A stretch of DNA of 64,000 bases from Geosiphon pyriformis. Its lineage: Eukaryota > Glomeromycota > Glomeromycetes > Archaeosporales > Geosiphonaceae. The stretch lies in NCBI GenBank assembly GCA_016748015.1, contig JAAOMT010000414.1, forward strand, positions 1-64,000. The letters are read 5' to 3'. Under the pieces are notes generated by a model that saw only the letters and a list, made by a program, of their open reading frames with translations, was not told the DNA's origin and made no database searches. The first letter of the stretch is position 1. Every line of letters starts with the position of its first letter. Positions 1 through 11,103 of the stretch are shown piece by piece. A program made the position numbers and the translations under genes.

Positions 1-742
1 ATCCAGTTGAATTTGTAGCAAGAAGAATTGTAATCCAAGATTTATCCTATAAAAAACCTAATTAATTTAATATAACAATAATATATAACGATAACAATTG
101 GTAAGTATAATATATCAATTTTTTTCCTGCATTTTAACATTTTGTAAGTGTTTGATTTGGTCCCATACGAAAAAATAATCCTGTTTCATCAGCATTATAT
201 ATGTCAGCAGGATCAAATTCGGATATACTGGTTTTTAATTTTCTTCGTTCTTCTGGTAAACTTTCAGTTGATACACTTCCTGCTTCACCATGAAATCGGT
301 AAACACGTAACTGGTTTCGTTTTTTGAATTTTTAAACCCATCCATTTGAGAATTGCATTTCATTTTCGTGCATACCAAGAAGTTTGGCAAATTCTTTTCC
401 TTTCTCTTTAATTAGTTGATCATTGAATTCGATAGTGGCTGCAGTTATTTGTTCTACCCAATAACTTAAATCTTGGTCTAATAATGGAAATTTAACGCTT
501 TTGTGTTGAATAGATCTTTCTGAGATTTCATCAATTTCAATATTCAACCACTTTGCATGCTCTTTGATTATCTTGGAGACAGTTGGACGAGAAATATGAA
601 GTTCTGGATATTTATTATTGAAGTAAGCTACAATATAATCATGTTTCGTGCCATAGTGATTTTTGGAATATTGACAAATTTCTTTACGAAAAGCATCATT
701 AACTGCTGCTCGTTTTTGTTTTTTGAATAAAGGTTCCGACAT
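1..742 (-). pseudogene. Tigger/pogo-type transposase relic (CENP-B-like DNA-binding domain plus start of DDE domain)
   Basis: Read on the minus strand from 742. The first 136 codons give a helix-turn-helix of the CENP-B/psq type (KKQKRAAVNDAFRKEI, then SRPTVSKIIKE) and a second Tc5/CENP-B HTH region (FPLLDQDLSYWVEQI to MQFSNGW). An in-frame TAA at 332-334 follows; the frame stays open beyond it (KFKKRNQLRVYRFHGE) into the DDE signature NADETGLFFRMGPNQTL at about 140-200. After a further interruption, possibly an intron with its acceptor near position 51, the frame reads DKSWITILLATNSTG at 1-50, which fits the next conserved block of Tigger transposases. The element is therefore cut by the window edge and carries at least one stop, which a single C-to-T change of CAA would explain. 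Domain order and spacing fit the family; I saw no inverted terminal repeat inside the window. Confidence 0.75.
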
Positions 743-1273
743 TGTGATAATTTAGCAAGTCTGTTAGAAAATGTGCCTCCCCCAGTTTATTATTTGATTT
801 AAATTTATTTGTCGGCAATTTTATCATGTTCTGAGATAAAATAATGGCCAATCATTTTTGTGGTGAAACAATAATTTAGCAATCGTTATTAATGGCGGCA
901 GTTATGGAGTTCATTTAATCATTTGTCAATTATTTATTTATTTATTTATTTATTTTTGTATTATCACGTGAGCTGCCATTTTTGGTACCAAAATCTTTGA
1001 CAGCTAACAAATAACATTTTTTCTAAATAAGAGTTTACCTAATACAAAACCCTCGAAAACATTGTATTTTTAATTTTAATCATATATTTTTTTAAAAGGA
1101 CAATTTTCCTTGTCCCTTTAAAAAGAGTCGAAATAAAATAGTTTTCAAGTCAAATTAAGACATAAATTATAAGAAATATTAAATGTACGTGGAAATTCTT
1201 ATTGAAATTATTAAAAAACATCTATTAGCTTTAAAAGTTGAAAACTAGTCCTACTACATCCTTTGTTTTTAGG

Positions 1274-1310
<37 letters not shown>

Positions 1311-2071
1311 GGTATCCTCCAAAATTCAATAGCTTTGTTAAATTTTTAATTTTTCTAATGTTAAAGAATGCTAGAGCCAAGTGAAATGTTTAATAAATAC
1401 CTACGGAGAAAGTCTGCATTTCAGTTTAATAAAAAATTTGCTCTTAAAGAATTTTTTATTGGTATAGCTTTATTTTAACTCATGCCTCGGAATGAATCGA
1501 ACTATATACGGTTTAGTAGTTTGAAAAATAGACTAAAAAGAATTGCTTAAATCAATGGGAATAGATTTTTCAGTTGCATCTCTTTTTGTATTTTCAATTT
1601 GAAAGCCTAAAGTAGCGTGCTTTGACATATACAGCATTTCTGCTTCAGTTTATCTAGTTTCACCGAAAAATGTAAATTATTTATTTAGTTTATTCTTTTA
1701 AGTAAAAAGGCAATAAAATGGTTGAAAATTTATGAAATAACCAAATTAAATAAATTCTGGTACACTCTTGTTGAAAATATATATTGATCTTGATTTTGGT
1801 AGGGTCCTTTTATGGAAGCACTCATACTTTTTTTTTTTTTTTTTTGAATTAATAAATCGATTTAAATTGAAAATATTAGAGTTTTAGTACCGGTTCTTGT
1901 CCGACTTCAATCCATAAATATTAAAGATTATTGCTAAATTTTTAAATTTTATTTCCATATATTCAACATCTTGTTCAAGTTATTTAGATGCCAATGAGAT
2001 CTAGAAATAAAAACAGATGCATAAAGGCATTAATTTTTGAAAAATTAGGAGATTAAGCATAATCAAAAAGA
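743..2071. other. AT-rich intergenic DNA
   Basis: I see no convincing gene here. It holds a short ATTT run near 937-956, a GAT microsatellite (1276-1310) and a T18 tract at 1828-1845. Confidence 0.6.
1276..1310. repeat. (GAT)n microsatellite
   Basis: About eleven uninterrupted GAT units, not inside an evident coding region. Confidence 0.95.
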
Positions 2072-2820
2072 AAGTTTCGAAACTGGAGGAGCCCAACGAA
2101 TAGCTTCTTTAACAAGCGATTGGACATATAGAAGGAGATAAAGTAGGAATTAGTTGGCAAATGCTCACATCCAACTACTCTATCTAATTCTTCATGAGCT
2201 TTTGCTAAAACTTTGGATAATTTATCAAAATTTCAATGAGTCAATGTATATTAGTTGCTGTAGTTTTCTATATATATATATTTTACAAAAAATGAAATTT
2301 TAAAACTCAATCTTTTTTAAAAGAGATATTTGTTGCATATAAAATGTTATTTGTATATGCTATTCCTACAAGTAAAAAAACAATTCAGACAGTTTGATCA
2401 TGTCAAATTCATCAATTAATCTTCATCCCGTTTTCTCAAAAAATTCTAACAGACACTTGGTTTTTTCTCTGAATCATCTACCACTCTTTCAACAAGCTTC
2501 ACATTACTGCTTCCCACTCTTTGCATGATTTAAGAGTTTTTGAAAGCTTCTTTCAGGAGGAAATAAGAGTAAAATTGGAAATCAATTTAGAAACAAAATT
2601 TATAATTTAATCAGGTTAATGTGTCTTGTAAAGAATTGATCTAACTTTTTCTAAAGGAGATTTTCGAAATTTTCTAAATTTAATCGCAAAAATAAAGTTT
2701 ACAATAATATTAAATGATGTAAAATTGAATTTATTCATAGGGTTAATTCCTTCTGGTTTGTTAATATCCTTTAAAATATCAGACATGAAGTCTTTGGTGC
2801 TTCTGCGATCAGATGAGAAT
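2072..2820 (-). pseudogene. Cytochrome P450 relic (central part through K-helix)
   Basis: Three P450-like blocks lie in the correct order on the minus strand. At about 2815-2694 the frame reads RSTKDFMSDILKDINK and then FNFTSFNIIVNFIF, resembling the C/D-helix region of fungal P450s. At about 2240-2168 it reads KAHEELDRVVG, the J/J' region. At 2127-2074, after a frameshift, it reads YVQSLVKEAIRWAPPVSK, the K-helix with the invariant ExxR (EAIR). The span between blocks (~240 codons) fits P450 spacing. Stops and frameshifts separate the blocks, and no haem-binding Cys loop (FxxGxRxC) was found downstream, so this is a truncated, inactive copy. Family assignment is my recognition of motifs; the subfamily is unknown. 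Confidence 0.6.
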
Positions 2821-4440
2821 AAGATTTAATTTTCCGTTAATTTTAAAAACTGTGAGCTTTTTGAAGAAAAAATTTTAAATTTTCTCAAAAAATGGTATTA
2901 GCAAAAGTATCAAATTGTGACCTTGCTTTCACTCCATAGCAAACATACGTCACTGTGAAAAAGGTTTTAGAACCGTTTATTATCCAAATTTTAATGATGT
3001 TTTATTATTATATGGCTTTTTTCTTTCTGCCTCACTCTTTGTCAAAAAAAGTTTTGGATGTATTTTTAATTTAAATTATTTACTACTTTAGTCAATTTTA
3101 TTTTATTTTTTATTTAGCTAATTTAAATTTCCAGTTGATGAAAATAAAATTTGAGAGGAATCTAAATTTTTTTCAGTGATAACAGACTCCTGTTAGCTTC
3201 TTATGCCTCAAAGAATTTTCTTAACAAATCAAATTTAATTTTTAAAATCACGGATCTATTTTATTTTAATGTGGTATTTGATAAGAATCATTCCAATCAT
3301 AATAGAGGTATAAAATGAAGCTATTAATAACTTTAAAAATTTGTGTTTTCAATTTATCATCATTATTAAAATTTTTTCATGGCTAAGGATCATATATGTA
3401 TTAAAAGAGAATTTTTAGATTTTTGAAACCTTTTTCACCACCAGTTTGGCATAATCATTATTACTAGGTCTTCTATATTCTAATTTGTGACACTGATTAA
3501 AGTCATAAAAACATATATCAAGCCAGCTTATTGAAATAACTATAATATTATAACACATCCAAAAATCCACTTTAGTTTAAACTTTGTGAAATTTCCCGAT
3601 TTTTAAAGACTTGGGAGACATTGACTAGTTAAAAATTATGATATAAAACAGTATATAGAATGTATATGAAAATTTTCTGAAAGCTTCAAAGGTTGCCTGA
3701 AATTAATTTCTCCAAACGAAATCATATTTTTAGATCAGATGAGAACGGGAAAATTTGTTATATTGTTAAAGGTAGATGGGAGAGAGGCAGAATTCTATTT
3801 TTAGGGAAAGAAAATAAAAAGTATAAGCAAAGTTTAGTTACGAAAATTGATTTGAAATATCTTAAAAATTGAATATTTCAATTCAGATGAGGTATTTTCT
3901 TTTATCTCTATTTTTTTTTCAAACATTAAAAACGGTATCGACATAGTTTCTTGCGCATTTTTGTCGTGTTTACTCTAGATACATCATTAAATGCTATGGA
4001 ATTATAAAAGACATTAAAACCAATGGCGTTTGGGTTTTAAGTCTTTTGGCACCTTATTACTGCATTTTTTTTAATTTCCTGCAGAATTCGACCTTTAAAA
4101 CATCCATCAATAATACATTATTGATTACAATTATTCTTTTTGAATAATTAATATTAATGCTAATGGTTCAATAATTCGTTATTTTTCATAGCATATATAC
4201 CCTTTTTCTTGGATATTTCTACCTTATAATGTTAGTTTTTACTAAACTTTCAATACAGTGTTTAATGAATTAGTAAAAGAAAAAAAAACCAAATTTTTTG
4301 TTAATATAAATAAGTACTCACGTGTAATTTAGGTTATTACATTTATTACTACAATCTTTAATTTTCATTTATGCATATTGTGATATTTATCAGATAAATA
4401 AAGTAAATATGATTTTCAAAAAGTTATAACATTTCTACAC
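2821..4440. other. AT-rich intergenic DNA
   Basis: No supported gene. The region just before 4440 is where a BTB domain would be expected for the neighbouring relic, but I could not recognise one. Confidence 0.5.
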
Positions 4441-5385
4441 CGAAATAGCTGCTAACAATCCAGCCACAGTCTTCAACTCGCAAGACTTTACCTCTCTTAG
4501 TGAAAATGCTCTTTCCTCAATTTTAACCCGAGATGATCTAAATATAGAAGAATCTGAAATATGTGACAAAGATTGTGAAATGGGGAATTGCTAAATTGGA
4601 TCCAAATATTCAGGTAGAAAAAGTTCTTAGCTAGACAGATGAAAAATTTAACGTCTTTAAGGAATCCATTGAAAGGTTTTACCTTTAATCCGCTTCTTTA
4701 AAATATTTTTAGTTTTACTTCTATTACAAAGTAAACCATTTGCAAGAATTTTAGGGTATACTTTATATGAAAATCTTCTACATTATTATCTCGTAACGGG
4801 TAGTCATCAAGAGACTGTAGACTCTCAGCCATTACGTTGTTCTCGATCAAATATTGATTCAAAGATTCTTCAATTGCATGATATAAAACAGCTAGGTCAT
4901 TGAATTCAGGACAAAGACAAAAATACCCCTTTTTAAAAATCAACTTGAAAATAATTTTAATTTGTTACTCTGAGGCAGTCGAGACGGATTCACTCCAGCC
5001 GATTTTCATCGACTATGCAATGATAAAGGAGCAACAGTTAGCGTAATTAAAGTGAAAGGGGCTGGTCAGCTAATTGGTGACTATAACCCACAATTGTGGT
5101 ATTCTAGGGATGATTATTTGGAGGGAAAAGGAAGTTAAATTTTTTCCCTTAGAGATGGTAAAGCTGTAAATGCACATATGGCCTTGTGGTGTGTTAAATT
5201 ATGGACCCTATTTTTGAAATAATAATATTTATTTGTATAACAATGACTTTGAGAGTAGCCCAGAGTGCTTTTGTAAAAAGATATCAGATTATAGGCATGC
5301 TATAATGCCTGGATTAAAAAATCAACATGTGACTTTCCTTTTCGTGAAGTATAAAGTTTTTCAAAATTATAAAAAGATAAATGCT
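4441..5385 (+). pseudogene. BTB/BACK-TLDc protein relic, copy 1
   Basis: Plus-strand fragments in several frames read NPATVFNSQDFTSLSENALSSIL then RDDLNIEE (BACK domain), then ASRDGFTP-like DGFTPADFHRLCNDKGATVSV, VIKVKGAGQLIGDYNPQLW (4980-5105; TLDc core) and SSPECFCKK..HAIMPG (5253-5315; TLDc C-terminus). These are in the order of the BTB-BACK-TLDc proteins that are very numerous in Rhizophagus-type fungi. Many stops and frameshifts break the reading frame and the N-terminal BTB domain is not visible, so it cannot be expressed as a full protein. A direct copy lies at about 11.1 kb. The 81-codon minus-strand ORF at 4698-4943 is an antisense shadow. Confidence 0.75.
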
Positions 5386-6228
5386 TTTTATTTAATTTGA
5401 TTATACATATTCTGAATACTATTATCTAAGAAATTGTCACTTGTAGAATATTCTATAGGCAGCTATTTTGAGCTTCACAATAAAGTTAAAAGAATATTTT
5501 TTGATCTATTTTAAACATTAAAAAAATTTTAAAACTTAAAAAATTTATTTTAGTTAACTTTTTATCATAGGCTAGAAACAAAAAACGTTCTAATTAGAAA
5601 TATGACTTTGAAAGACATAATTTTAATTGCTCGCTAACTAAAAATGTAAACTTTAGATAGTTTTTTAGTTGTTTATTGGATAATGAAAAATAAAAAAATA
5701 TACTTAAGCAAATATTCAATAAGGAAAATTTGAGAGAATAAAGGTTTTCAATTAAAAGATAACCTCAGCTTGTGATAATGGACATTTATCAATCAAGATT
5801 TATTTGGATAAGATATAGTTTCAATTGCAGAGTCATTTTAAAATGAAAAATATTAAGAAAAACTCATTTTATTGAATACTTTGAAAATTCCCCTGCATTT
5901 AAGGATCGCTGTAAATAAAAATATTTATTTATTATTATTATTATTAATCAATATAAAATATAAAATGCAGGATTTCAAGCTTTTCTAGAAATCTCTTTTC
6001 AGAATATTCGATTGAGTTCATTTGACGCTTTCAAGAAAAAAGAAAATTAATTAATTATTCATTTATTTATGTTTGCAATCGACAATGGTCAAAAAATTGT
6101 ATTCATGTGACTTTATAAATTCGTTGCATTGATTAAATTAAATTCATATTTCCTATTGATAAAAACTGTGGTTTATTAAAAGGTAGAATTGGCTATTTTA
6201 AATAAAAAAATTAAAAAACCTTGAAATA
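5386..6228. other. AT-rich flank of the BTB/TLDc relic
   Basis: Positions 5386-5760 are still alignable by eye with 11931-12370, so the duplication extends past the coding relic. The remainder to 6228 is the upstream region of the next gene; a short ATT run lies at 5930-5945. Confidence 0.5.
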
Positions 6229-6676
6229 ATGAAATATCAAAAGCTCACTCCCAATGAAATAACATTAGTTTTCATTGCCTGCCTTCTTGTTTTATCGACC
6301 GACGGTTTTGCATTTCCTGGTATGAAAAAATATCACCTCAGCGTTAATCATCATGATACGGAATTTAAAAATCAATTTCTTTCGTTTTTTTTTTGTCAAG
6401 AATCTGGAAAAAAATGCCCAATACCATTCTGCCGTGATCCATGTGAAGTTGCTGCTTGTGAAATAAACTGTGTATCGGTTCCTGGAGAGAAGTGTGATTC
6501 ATGTCCTGTAGCTCGTTGCATTATTCCTGGTAAGTTCAGGGAAAACTTGATTTCAACAAATATTTAGTAAGCCAGGATGATATATCAAATTAATTATAGA
6601 CGAAGAACCTAAAGGTTGGAAACCCGAAAAAAAATCTAAAGGCTGGAAAATTGGCAATCCTCATTGGAGTTGGTAA
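6229..6676 (+). CDS. Small cysteine-rich secreted protein (three exons proposed)
   Basis: The proposed model is join(6229..6319, 6401..6529, 6600..6676), 98 aa. The N-terminus has a signal-peptide-like hydrophobic stretch (ITLVFIACLLVLSTDGFAF, residues 11-29). The mature part has closely spaced cysteines (CPIPFC, DPCEVAAC, C, C, CDSC, C) and a basic, Trp-rich tail (PKGWKPEKKSKGWKIGNPHWSW). The second intron (6530-6599; GTAAGT..ATAG) is well supported by splice signals and an otherwise early stop. The first proposed intron (6320-6400, 81 nt, GTATGA..CAAG) is a multiple of three without stops, so retention would add 27 residues in frame. It is paralogous to the minus-strand gene at 8604-8930, sharing the pattern CP..C..DPC...C V..P..C..C....CI.P. 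Function is unknown; a secreted effector-like or wall protein is inference. Confidence 0.6.
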
Positions 6677-7008
6677 CAAACGGTTATAAATTTCCTGGTT
6701 GGTCTCAATAGTAGAAAGAAAGTGAGAGAGATTATATTGAAAATAGATCTTTAAGCTAAAAAGACAAGTTAGGTTAGCACAGAATTATGTATTTCATTCA
6801 ACCCAATAAAAGATACGATGCAGTGAAATAAAACGCTATGACATTTAGTATGGCTCCAAAGAACAAAACTTGATTTATTTAGAAAAAGCTAATTGAAAAT
6901 TCACATTTTTCAAGTTTTCTGTTGATTTATCTTTGTTCTCAAAGTCGTTACAACATAATTCTTTTGAAAGACAATTTAGAAAAACTATATATATTTTTTG
7001 TTTGCAAT
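6677..7008. other. Short intergenic region downstream of the Cys-rich gene
   Basis: It presumably contains the 3' UTR; AATAAA-like motifs occur near 6804-6830. Nothing else seen. Confidence 0.4.
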
Positions 7009-7039
7009 AATTATCATAATAATAATAATAATAATAATA

Positions 7040-7074
<35 letters not shown>

Positions 7075-7117
7075 TCTTGTTGTTGTTGTTGTTGTTGTTT
7101 TTGTTGCTGTTGTTGAT
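7009..7117. repeat. Compound trinucleotide microsatellite (AAT/ATT then TTG)
   Basis: An AAT run (7013-7039) is followed by an ATT run (7040-7070), forming a potential hairpin, and then a TTG run (7078-7116). The 64-codon ORF across it is low-complexity and not a gene. Confidence 0.9.
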
Positions 7118-7620
7118 GGTTTTTTATTAAAATGAAACAATCCCTTGCTTTCGTTGGTTAGCTAAAGTGGTGCAAAATAAATTTTGACTAATTCTAGAAT
7201 TTACGATTAGTTAGTTTCTATTGAGGGTAGCTCATTGTGGTGGTGAGGCTAAATGTGTTGATTCAGGTATTTGATAAAAATATTTTAGTTTTAAAACATC
7301 TTGAGAATTATTTAAAGGTTTCGAAATTCTCTTATGAACTTAAATTAATAGGAGGGTGGTGTGTTGTTTGACAAAAAGAAACTTTCTTTAAAAATATTGA
7401 ATGGGTTTTTTGTTTAATTGTTTGCTTGTTTATTGTATCTTGTGATATTAGGAAAGATAAATTTTGAATGCTCAGATGTCGAGGGAATAAAAAAATATTA
7501 TCCTAAGGAACGAGACGAATAGCTTATCTAATTAATTAGAAGACATTTTTAATTACGCAACATTTCTGTTAATAAAAACTTGGTTGATAAATGTGTTTCA
7601 ACATTAAGAAAAAAATTCTT
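7118..7620. other. AT-rich intergenic DNA
   Basis: No gene or named element seen. Confidence 0.5.
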
Positions 7621-7628
7621 TAGTATTT

Positions 7629-8037
7629 TCGTTCGTTCGTTCGTTCGTTCGTTCGTTCGTTCGTTCGTTCGTTCGTTCGTTCATTCGTTAGTTCGTTCGT
7701 TCATTCGTTAGTTCGTTCGTTCGTTCGTTAGTTCGTTCGTTCGTTCGTTCGTTAGTTCGTTCGTTCGTTCGTTAGTTCGTTCGTTCGTTAGTTCGTTCGT
7801 TCGTTCATTCGTTCGTTCGTTCGTTCGTTCGTTCGTTCATTCGTTCGTTCGTTCGTTCGTTCGTTCGTTCGTTCGTTCGTTCGTTCGTTCGTTCGTTCGT
7901 TCGTTCGTTCGTTCGTTCGTTCGTTCGTTCGTTCGTTCATTCGTTCATTCGCTCATTCGTTCATTCGCTCATTCGTTCATTCGCTCATTCGTTCGTTCGT
8001 TCGTTCGTTCGTTCGTTCCTTCGTTCCTTCGTTCGTT
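7629..8037. repeat. Long (TTCG)n tetranucleotide array
   Basis: About 100 tandem units over ~410 bp. Interspersed variant units TTAG, TTCA, GCTC and TTCC are clustered: TTAG variants in 7685-7800, alternating TTCA/GCTC variants in 7935-7990, TTCC near the right end. A long pure stretch covers about 7845-7935. It lies between the two secreted-protein genes. Confidence 0.97.
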
Positions 8038-8040
8038 TCT

Positions 8041-8603
8041 TTTAACATTTCTAAAATAGAGATTTCCATATAACGAGACAATTAATTAATTTATTAAAGA
8101 GAATATGGCTCAAAGAGTATATTCATCACTTTAAACCATTTAAGAATCCCTTTATAAATTTCGAGTTAGGAATGAATAATATAATCTTAATCAACTCTAA
8201 ATTAGCCTTACTGCTTCCATCCTTAGACTAAATGAGACAATAAATTCACCTATTCTTATGTGACCACTCACAATTGATGGAAATACATTTTTCTTTTTGT
8301 AATCAAGCGATCCATAATTATTAACTCCCCAAAATTATACCAATTAACATTTTGAACTTGCGATCGATTTGATGTTTATTTATTCTATATCATAAAGGCA
8401 AGAGGTATTTTTTTTTCCATTACAATAGAGATGAAACCTCTTTAAAATTTTTGTTTACAATTAATCATTTTTTTTAAAGCTTAATCTCTTTACAGGAAAA
8501 TAAAATATAATTCAAATTTTCGATAATTGAAATTTTTAAGATAAAAAAATTTTACTTGATGGTCACAAAATAACATAAATCTAAAATTCTTTAATGATTT
8601 AGT
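8041..8603. other. Intergenic DNA between microsatellite and minus-strand gene
   Basis: This is the 3' side of the 8604-8930 gene. AT-rich, no other gene seen. Confidence 0.5.
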
Positions 8604-8930
8604 TCACCTATAACTCCTTATAACCCCCTTACCACCTCTGTCTCGTCCTCTGCCCCTTCCTCTCCCATTCGAATTACCCCGGCTACGGTTACCTTTATCT
8701 TTATCCTTCGGAGCTATACACTTATAACTTCCACAATCATTACAAGTTTTTGGAATATCTACGCAGGTTAGGGGTGAAGAACACGGATCAGGTAAACAGT
8801 GGTCAAATGTTGGGCATGCGGTGCATACGGCTATTTGGGTAATTTGGAGAAAAGCAAGAAGCAAAAAATTTAAACGTGAATTACAGTAAATTCTATCACT
8901 GAGAATTTTATTCAATGAAATTAAGGGCAA
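8604..8930 (-). CDS. Small cysteine-rich protein with RG-rich tail, probably secreted
   Basis: An uninterrupted 108-codon frame. Residues ~18-37 (SRLNFLLLAFLQITQIAVC) are hydrophobic and signal-peptide-like, followed by a cysteine domain with ten Cys (ACP, HC, DPC, LTC, TC, DC, KC). A highly basic low-complexity tail of Gly-Arg repeats (GRGRGRGRDRGG) follows. The cysteine pattern matches the 6229-6676 gene, so they are divergent paralogues in convergent orientation, but the tails are unrelated: W/K-rich there, RG-rich here. The start at 8930 is the first ATG of the frame; a start farther upstream joined by an intron is possible because the signal peptide begins 17 residues in. An RG tail suggests nucleic-acid or polyanion binding, which is inference only. 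Confidence 0.6.
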   Translation of the reverse strand: MPLISLNKILSDRIYCNSRLNFLLLAFLQITQIAVCTACPTFDHCLPDPCSSPLTCVDIPKTCNDCGSYKCIAPKDKDKGNRSRGNSNGRGRGRGRDRGGKGVIRSYR

Positions 8931-9272
8931 GAATCAGAAAAAAGTAAAGGTTTTATTACTTAATGAATTTTGATTCAGCTCAGAAGTTGGATGGCTGTCG
9001 CAGGACAGGAAAATAAAGAGAAAAAACGAAAAATTTTTAAAAATGAAGCTAAGCGTGATTTCAAAAAATCCGTACATTTTTTCAGAGAATTTTTTGTGTG
9101 TCAAGTTTAAAAGGGACACTGATTAATATAGTAAAGGTGAAACTTTATTAATTATAAGTTTTTCTTTGTTTGGTAGTACATTTCTTTTGACCAAAAGATT
9201 TCAGGACTAATTAAGTCAAATACGAAATACATATAGAAACTATTGTCATATTATACAATTCACATTGTAATA

Positions 9273-9368
9273 TACTGTAAAGTCCCAAAAATAACCAACC
9301 CTTTACATTATCAATTTCGGCCCGAATTCTGAGAGTGATTGATTGTTTATTTTTGGGACTTTACGGTA
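9273..9368. mobile_element. 92-bp MITE with ~22-bp inverted termini and TA duplication
   Basis: The left end reads TACTGTAAAGTCCCAAAAAT and the right end, reverse-complemented, TACCGTAAAGTCCCAAAAAT: one mismatch in 20, with further partial pairing inward. The outer TA on each side fits the TA target duplication of Tc1/mariner/pogo superfamily elements, leaving a 92-bp element at 9275-9366. There is no coding capacity, so it would depend on a transposase in trans. Its ends do not match those of the Tc1 element at 25.4 kb. Confidence 0.75.
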
Positions 9369-11103
9369 CATAATTTTTAAGATTTAATTTAATAAAAGAA
9401 AGTTATCTTTTTCAAAAATGTCAAGTTTGAATTTAATAAAAGACCAACTAAACAGAGATACAAAATATAAAATTTATTCTAAAATTAATTTTAAACGATA
9501 TGGTGATTCCAAACTTAAAAAAAATTGTTTCATTATGATCAAAGGTTTAGGCAAACCATCTGACTTGTGTAATAAACAATTATTGTTATTGTTCAACAGG
9601 TGGTTTTTGTTTTGTTAAAAAAAAAATTATATAATCGAAAATCAAATATTTGGAATAAAATGTTATGTGCTTTATTTAGTTGGCATCATTTAATTAGTGT
9701 CTTCTTCATATCCCCCACAGAATTCTTTAATCTGCAAACCATTCTGTTTAGAAGAATAAACAATAAAAATACTCACCACTAACTAACACGATAACGCCCA
9801 CTTCATGGAACACACCAGCACCAGCTTGACTCATCCAAGAAGCTTTTAATATTAAAAGGATCCTTGCAGAATGATTCCTAATATACAAAAAAATGCATCT
9901 TTTGATTACTTTCAAATTTCAAGCTTAATGTTCATCCACTTAACGATGAGCATAAGCAATATGGGGGTTTTTGCATAATTGAAGATAAGCTCAACTTCCA
10001 TTGCAGGGAATATTCAATCCTCTTTTGAGCTAAACCTCAAGCGGTCATTAAAATCAAGGGCAACTATGTGCTGCCTGGATGAAAATCTACATGTTCCTTG
10101 TTGTTTGTTATATTAGCCTTTTATTGACTCTTGCCATTAATAAGTATTCGTTCCGGTTGGAAGATCATGTGATGAACTCCCAAACCTGTACACGCTTAAC
10201 TGAAGCCATGGACCATAAAGCCTCATGTTGTGAGGAAATGATTCTTTTAATAAGGTTTTAATTAATTTTTATACTTGATATGATTTGCTTATTTTAGGTT
10301 GTAATCTTAAAATGATTATTGCACTTTGCGTAAAACTTACATTCTAAATTGAAGAAATAAAAGTTTTTATGTATAATGTCTAACGAGATAGTTACAAAAT
10401 ACAATACTTAAAAGATTGGATCAATGAAGAATTTCACAACGAAGGATATTTTTATCATTGATTGTTGCTTCAGATTTTTCGGTAACACATTTATGGAAAA
10501 GACGATAAAAACTTTTGATTTCTAAAAGAATTTTCTCGTATTAAGCGCTAAATAATAACGAATAGATAAGCATAAAATTAACTGATATACTTTTCCTTAA
10601 TTCAAAAAACTCTAAAGACAAATGAACATCTTTGCCAAGTTTCTTTAACTCGCTATTTTATGAAGTTAATTTTAGACAGTCATAATATTATTGTTACACA
10701 CTTTTAAAACGATTGAAAAAATGATAAACATGACCTATGATCAATTTTTTATAATAATAAAAAAAGTTTTGAAATTATTAAAGTCATGCTTTTCCAAATT
10801 AATGAACTTTGTATTAAACCTAACATAAAAGTGTTCAAAACCAAATATTTATTAAGAAAAATTATTTTAATAAATAATGTTCCAAAAAATGAAAAGAAAA
10901 ATAAGCAAACTGTTTAAGTAGTCTTACTGATGGTAACAAGTTTCTGGATAATATTTAAATGAATAAAAAACTTATTTGCTCTTAATATAATATATTTCAA
11001 CAAATTTTTCATGCATAAAAGCTAGAAAAAAAATGTTACCACTTTGCAAAAAACTTCTATTTACACAATATTCATTCAAAAAGTTATAAAAAATTTGCAT
11101 TAA
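9369..11103. other. AT-rich intergenic DNA with weak ORFs
   Basis: Several 60-66-codon ORFs occur (9418, 9600, 10079) but none has a recognisable domain or convincing gene structure. The GC is slightly higher around 9790-10240, which may be decayed coding sequence. Confidence 0.4.

Noticed and set aside
6922-7116. 64-codon ORF with runs of Asn, Tyr and Cys
   Set aside because: It is the translation of AAT/ATT/TTG microsatellites.
7629-8037. TTCG array considered as a CRISPR or telomere-like array
   Set aside because: No spacers, and the unit is a simple tetranucleotide in a eukaryotic genome.
9418-10261. Three ORFs of 60-66 codons (9418, 9600, 10079); the last has a hydrophobic N-terminus and four Cys
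   Set aside because: No domain, no paralogue in the window and no supporting splice structure; expected by chance in this composition.
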